Shown in pieces: positions 61,076-64,000 of a stretch of DNA of 64,000 bases. Origin of the DNA: Panacagrimonas sp965216805. Lineage in GTDB: Bacteria; Pseudomonadota; Gammaproteobacteria; Nevskiales; Nevskiaceae. A program made the translations under genes and the position numbers. The stretch's first letter is position 1; each line of letters starts with the position of its first letter. A model generated the notes under the pieces. The model saw only the letters and a program-made list of their open reading frames with translations. It had not been told where the DNA came from and ran no database searches. The stretch lies in assembly GCF_965216805.1 (NCBI RefSeq), contig NZ_CBDCGN010000003.1:1426001-1490000 (forward strand), read 5' to 3'.

Positions 61076-61795
61076 ATGACCGTCTTTGAAACTCTAGACA
61101 AAGGTTCAACAGTCACCGCGACGACCCGTCCGGGGGCCAAGCGGGTCGGCAACCGCGAGCGCATCGTCGAGGCGGCGATCGAGCTGATGAACGCGCGCGG
61201 CAACGTGATTGGAACGACCCAGATCGCCGAGCACCTGGGCATCAGCCCCGGCAATCTCTACTACCACTTCAGCAACATGCAGGCGATCGTCCACGAGATC
61301 CTGCTGCGTCTGCACAAGGAGCTGGAAGAGACGCTGGCGATCGACCCCGACGAGATCGTCGACGTGGCTCGACTGGTGGGCTACTACTCGAATGGCGCCA
61401 TGGTCTTGTGGCGCTACCGGTTCATGGTGTCATCGGCGCTGGAACTGACCACGGGCAATGCCGAGCTGGAAGCCGACTACCGGAAATTCACGATCGCGGG
61501 CATCGACTGGGTCAATCGAATCATCCGTAATGTGGTCAAGCATCATCCGGGTCCGGTTGCAGCCAGCCCGCGCGACTGCAAGAACCTCGCGGAGAACATG
61601 TGGGTGTTGTGGAACGGCTGGCCGCGCCATGCCGAGCACTACCGGGTGGACGCCCGCGTCAGCCCGGCCGCGATCGCTCACGGGCTGGAACAGATTGCGA
61701 TGACCTTGGCCCCTTACGTGAACCCGGACTTCCATAGCCGCGTCAAGCGCGGTCTGCACCGGTTCGTCGAAGGTCTGGAACGGGGACTCGCGTGA
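61076..61795 (+). CDS. TetR family transcriptional regulator
   Basis: 239 aa. Helix-turn-helix: RIVEAAIELMNARGNVIGTT, QIAEHLGISPGNLYYHFSNM. The C-terminal domain (YYSNGAMVLWRYRFMVSSAL) matches TetR proteins with a TetR_C-like ligand domain found beside lipid and acyl-CoA genes. I start at ATG 61076 because AAGGA lies 9 bases upstream; ATG 61067 is too close to it. It probably represses the divergent P450/Baeyer-Villiger operon until substrate or CoA ester binds. Confidence 0.9.
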   Translation: MTVFETLDKGSTVTATTRPGAKRVGNRERIVEAAIELMNARGNVIGTTQIAEHLGISPGNLYYHFSNMQAIVHEILLRLHKELEETLAIDPDEIVDVARLVGYYSNGAMVLWRYRFMVSSALELTTGNAELEADYRKFTIAGIDWVNRIIRNVVKHHPGPVAASPRDCKNLAENMWVLWNGWPRHAEHYRVDARVSPAAIAHGLEQIAMTLAPYVNPDFHSRVKRGLHRFVEGLERGLA

Positions 61796-62099
61796 TGGAC
61801 GTTGCTGGAGAGCGGGAGTGCATCGAGTAGCGCGGCGATCCGAAATCGCCAGGAAAAGTGAGCGGTCTCACGAAGTTGATGGAAGCGTCCTCTCTCCGAC
61901 ACCTAAACGCTGGAGCCGAAGGCCGCTAAGGGCTGTGCTTGTCGCCAGAACCCGTCCGCGAGTCGCCGGCCTTCTCCGGGCGGTGCGGTCACCGGCACTG
62001 CGCAAGTCACGGCTATTGGGCCAACGCCGCCGTCACTGTGTCGCTCTAGCGAGTCCCGCACGGCATCATGGGGCTGGTTTCCCCGCTGAGAACTGGATC
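61796..62099. other. 304-bp intergenic region, no gene recognised
   Basis: Between tetR and the NTF2-like gene. An open frame extends through it on the plus strand, but the peptide is Arg/Ser-rich and family-less. No hairpin or repeat of note was seen; it presumably carries the promoter of the next gene. Confidence 0.5.
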
Positions 62100-62501
62100 A
62101 TGCAAGAACCCGCAAGGTCACAGGCCGTTGCCGAGTGCGTGGCGCTGTGCAACGCCTATGGCGAGCTGGCCGACAGCGGCCAGGCCGATGCCTTTGCCGA
62201 TCTCTACACGCCGGACGGCGTGTTCGACCGGCTCGGCCAGTTGATCGAGGGGCGCGAAGCCCTGCGCAAGCTCATTGCCGGGCGGCCCGCCGGCGTATGG
62301 ACGCGCCATCGTTGCAGCAACGTGCGCGTCGAGGTGGCGCCGGATCTGCGCAGCGCCAGCGGTGAGGCCGATCTCGAAATGCAACGCGGCCGAGAAGATT
62401 CGTCCGAGGTCGAGGAGATTCGTGCCCGCTATCTGGATCGCTTCGTGCTGACCGAGCTTGGTTGGCGGTTTGCCGCGCGCAAGGTGGTGTTGTTGCCCTG
62501 A
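62100..62501 (+). CDS. NTF2-like/SnoaL-type protein
   Basis: 133 aa with the cone-shaped NTF2 fold pattern: ALCNAYGELADSGQADAFAD, LYTPDGVFDRLG, EGREALRKLI and the strands RYLDRFVLTELGWRFAARKV. Such proteins are small isomerases, hydratases, dehydratases or binding proteins. I start at ATG 62100; the same frame extends upstream without family similarity. It could belong functionally to the nearby P450 operon, but it is on the opposite strand. Confidence 0.78.
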   Translation: MQEPARSQAVAECVALCNAYGELADSGQADAFADLYTPDGVFDRLGQLIEGREALRKLIAGRPAGVWTRHRCSNVRVEVAPDLRSASGEADLEMQRGREDSSEVEEIRARYLDRFVLTELGWRFAARKVVLLP

Positions 62502-62533
62502 GCGCTAGCGCCATCGCGCGGGAGAATCGATTC

Positions 62534-62881
62534 ATGACCGAAGACGATGACCGCAGCGAAGCGCTTGCGCGCATGATCGATGACTTTCAGCCGGGCCTCT
62601 ATCGGCACTACAAAGGCGGGCAATACTTGGCGCTGTGCCTGGCGCGCGAGGACGAGACCGACGAGGTCGTGGTGGTCTACACGCGCCTGTACCCCCGTGC
62701 CGGCCTGCCGACCAGCACGCGCAAGCTGCGCGTATGGAATCAGGAGGTGGTGCACGAAGGGCAGCGGGTGCCGCGCTTCGCCTATTGCGGGCACGTCGCC
62801 GATGAGGTGGACGAACACGGGCAGCCGCTGCCGGCCCGGCACCGGCGCAGTCTGTTGCGTTGGGTCAAGGACAACTTCTGA
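62534..62881 (+). CDS. DUF1653 family protein
   Basis: 115 aa. The DUF1653 core is GLYRHYKGGQYLALCLARED and VVVVYTRLYPRAG, with FAYCGH near the end. Function unknown. GGAGA lies 8 bases before ATG 62534, and the gene follows the NTF2-like gene by 32 bp, so the two may be cotranscribed. Its end is 9 bp from the convergent DNA-repair gene. Confidence 0.82.
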   Translation: MTEDDDRSEALARMIDDFQPGLYRHYKGGQYLALCLAREDETDEVVVVYTRLYPRAGLPTSTRKLRVWNQEVVHEGQRVPRFAYCGHVADEVDEHGQPLPARHRRSLLRWVKDNF

Positions 62882-62890
62882 CCGGGTCGT

Positions 62891-63568
62891 TCACCCGGCC
62901 TTGCGCAAGGTCAGATTGATGCGCTGGCCGCCCAAGGTCGGATGCGGTTCGTCTTTGAGCGGCATGATGCCGTGATAGCGCAAGCGATCGCTGCCGCCCC
63001 ATACCAGCACGTCGCCGTGCTGCAGGGGGATCTTGGCGGGCTTGACGGCGCGCTGCAGGCCGCCGAACAGAAACGTGGCGCGCATGCCCAGCGACACCGA
63101 CACGATGGGCTGGGTGAAATCGCGCTCGTTGCGGTCCTGATGCAGGGACAGGCGCGCGCCCGGCAGGTAACGGTTGACCAGACAGGCGTCGGGTTCGAAA
63201 CGGTCGTAGCCAGCCGCTCGCGCCGCCGTTTGCGCCAGGCGTAGAAAGACCGTCGGCATGGCGGGCCAGGGCTGGCCCGTTTCGGGATCGATACCGGCGT
63301 AGCGATAACCGCGCCGATCGGTCGTCCACCCCAGCGCGCCACAATTGGTCAGCCCCACCGACATGGCAAAACCGCCCGGCGTCACCAAGTGACGGAACGG
63401 TGAAACTGCGCTCAGGCGCCGTACCGCGGCCACAAGCTCATCGGCGTCGGCAGCGGCAAACCTGGGCAGCAGCAGGGCCTGGGGCCCCAAAGCTTGCGGC
63501 AGCTCGGGCGCCGTATCCAGTTGCATGGGCAACTGCCGCGAGACGGTGATGCCGTCAGGTTGATGCAT
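62891..63568 (-). CDS. alkB: AlkB DNA repair dioxygenase
   Basis: 225-aa Fe(II)/2-oxoglutarate dioxygenase that removes methyl lesions (1-meA, 3-meC) from DNA. Features: LTNCGALGWTTDRRGYRYAG, the metal motif LHQDRNERD (HxD), the distal His in LRYHGIMPL and the 2-oxoglutarate-binding Arg pair in QRINLTLR. Length matches E. coli AlkB (216 aa). Not to be confused with the membrane hydroxylase at 35714-36832. No ada gene is adjacent. Confidence 0.94.
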   Translation of the reverse strand: MHQPDGITVSRQLPMQLDTAPELPQALGPQALLLPRFAAADADELVAAVRRLSAVSPFRHLVTPGGFAMSVGLTNCGALGWTTDRRGYRYAGIDPETGQPWPAMPTVFLRLAQTAARAAGYDRFEPDACLVNRYLPGARLSLHQDRNERDFTQPIVSVSLGMRATFLFGGLQRAVKPAKIPLQHGDVLVWGGSDRLRYHGIMPLKDEPHPTLGGQRINLTLRKAG

Positions 63569-63925
63569 GGCGTGTAGGGGTGCTGACGAAAGGAACGGAT
63601 ATTGGAAATGGCGTCTTTGGATAGACCTAGAACGGCGGTTGGCAACGGCCTACGCCGACAAGTGCAGATTGAGACACAAGGCAGCTTGGCGGGATTGTCG
63701 ACATGCCGGTGCGACGATTCGATCAGCTCACGCTGCGTTCGGATTTCCAATCCCGGTCATCCGCGAAACACGTGGTAAACGCGAATGTCAGGATAAAGAC
63801 TGACGCCTGTGGCAGTAACGGCAGGTCGGTCGTTGCCGCAATCCAAGGCGTCGCTGATCTCCGGACTCGCGACGCTCCGCAGATCGTGCCCGATGCCGCG
63901 TTCGCGATCAGACACGCCCGGTGTG
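63569..63925. other. 357-bp region without recognised gene
   Basis: Short open frames exist on both strands, but none resembles a family I know. It lies between the alkB start and the stop of a minus-strand gene entering from the window end, so it should carry the alkB promoter. Nothing structural stood out. Confidence 0.5.
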
Positions 63926-64000
63926 CTACCAGTATGACCATCGGCCCGTCGACAAGACGTACAGGGCCAGCGCGGCGTTGGTGGTGGCATGCGCGATCAC
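63926..64000 (-). CDS. C-terminal end of a CPBP/CAAX-type intramembrane protease (partial)
   Basis: Reading inward from the window end on the minus strand gives 24 codons and a TAG: VIAHATTNAALALYVLSTGR then WSYW. The HAxTN...LYVL-TG-W ending is characteristic of the last helix of CPBP-family glutamic/CAAX-like membrane proteases, including the CAAX-related proteins found with PEP-CTERM systems. The rest of the gene lies outside the window, so the subfamily is open. Confidence 0.6.
   Translation of the reverse strand: MIAHATTNAALALYVLSTGRWSYW

Noticed and set aside
63757..63990. Minus-strand 77-codon frame near the window end
   Set aside because: No recognisable family, and it overlaps the more convincing CPBP protease tail in another phase.

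Overview
The window is high-GC, densely coded proteobacterial chromosome. RNase T, the opgGH pair, EttA and LipA point to a Gammaproteobacterium. The many CoA-linked oxidative genes suggest a hydrocarbon- or terpenoid-degrading member of a Nevskiales/Solimonadaceae- or Immundisolibacter-like group. The lineage is inferred from gene content alone. I saw no rRNA, tRNA or CRISPR array.

Layout. 1-5.6 kb: penicillin-binding protein 1C (5' end outside the window), an exported protein coupled to lipA, and an olsB-olsA pair for ornithine lipids. 5.9-10.7 kb: opgGH (periplasmic glucans) with an upstream marR. 10.7-16.4 kb: a divergent RND efflux operon (adaptor, pump, outer-membrane channel). 16.5-25.2 kb: a methyltransferase, a JmjC-like oxygenase, rnt, argG followed by a second degenerate argG 3' end, a MalT-like LuxR regulator and a Tat-exported amine oxidase. 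25.3-33.7 kb: pxpABC (5-oxoproline use), a mazEF-type toxin-antitoxin pair, ettA and fmdB. Wrecked restriction genes are interleaved here: a DNA methyltransferase collapsed by internal deletion, an HsdS tail and a HipA-like fragment. A 252-bp element with 18-bp terminal inverted repeats follows.

33.9-47.6 kb holds three catabolic units. The first is an acyl-CoA synthetase, an AlkB/XylM-type membrane di-iron hydroxylase and a divergent MerR regulator. The second is a bicupin protein with a frameshifted AraC regulator. The third is a TetR-controlled acyl-CoA dehydrogenase facing an acyl-CoA carboxylase and an acyl-CoA synthetase. 47.6-52.6 kb: an APH-fold kinase, an arsenic operon (arsR, ACR3, a broken low-molecular-weight arsC, glutaredoxin-type arsC, arsH) and a crotonase.

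52.8-61.8 kb is the most distinctive system. Eight minus-strand genes lie close together (SDR, P450, DUF3237, Baeyer-Villiger monooxygenase, MDR oxidoreductase, 2Fe-2S ferredoxin, large acyl-CoA dehydrogenase, SDR), with a divergent TetR regulator. The set could hydroxylate an alicyclic or terpenoid-like substrate, oxidise the alcohol to a ketone, insert oxygen to give an ester or lactone, and pass the acid to CoA oxidation. The substrate is unknown. The window ends with an NTF2-like protein, a DUF1653 protein, the AlkB DNA-repair dioxygenase and the last 24 codons of a CPBP/CAAX-type membrane protease.
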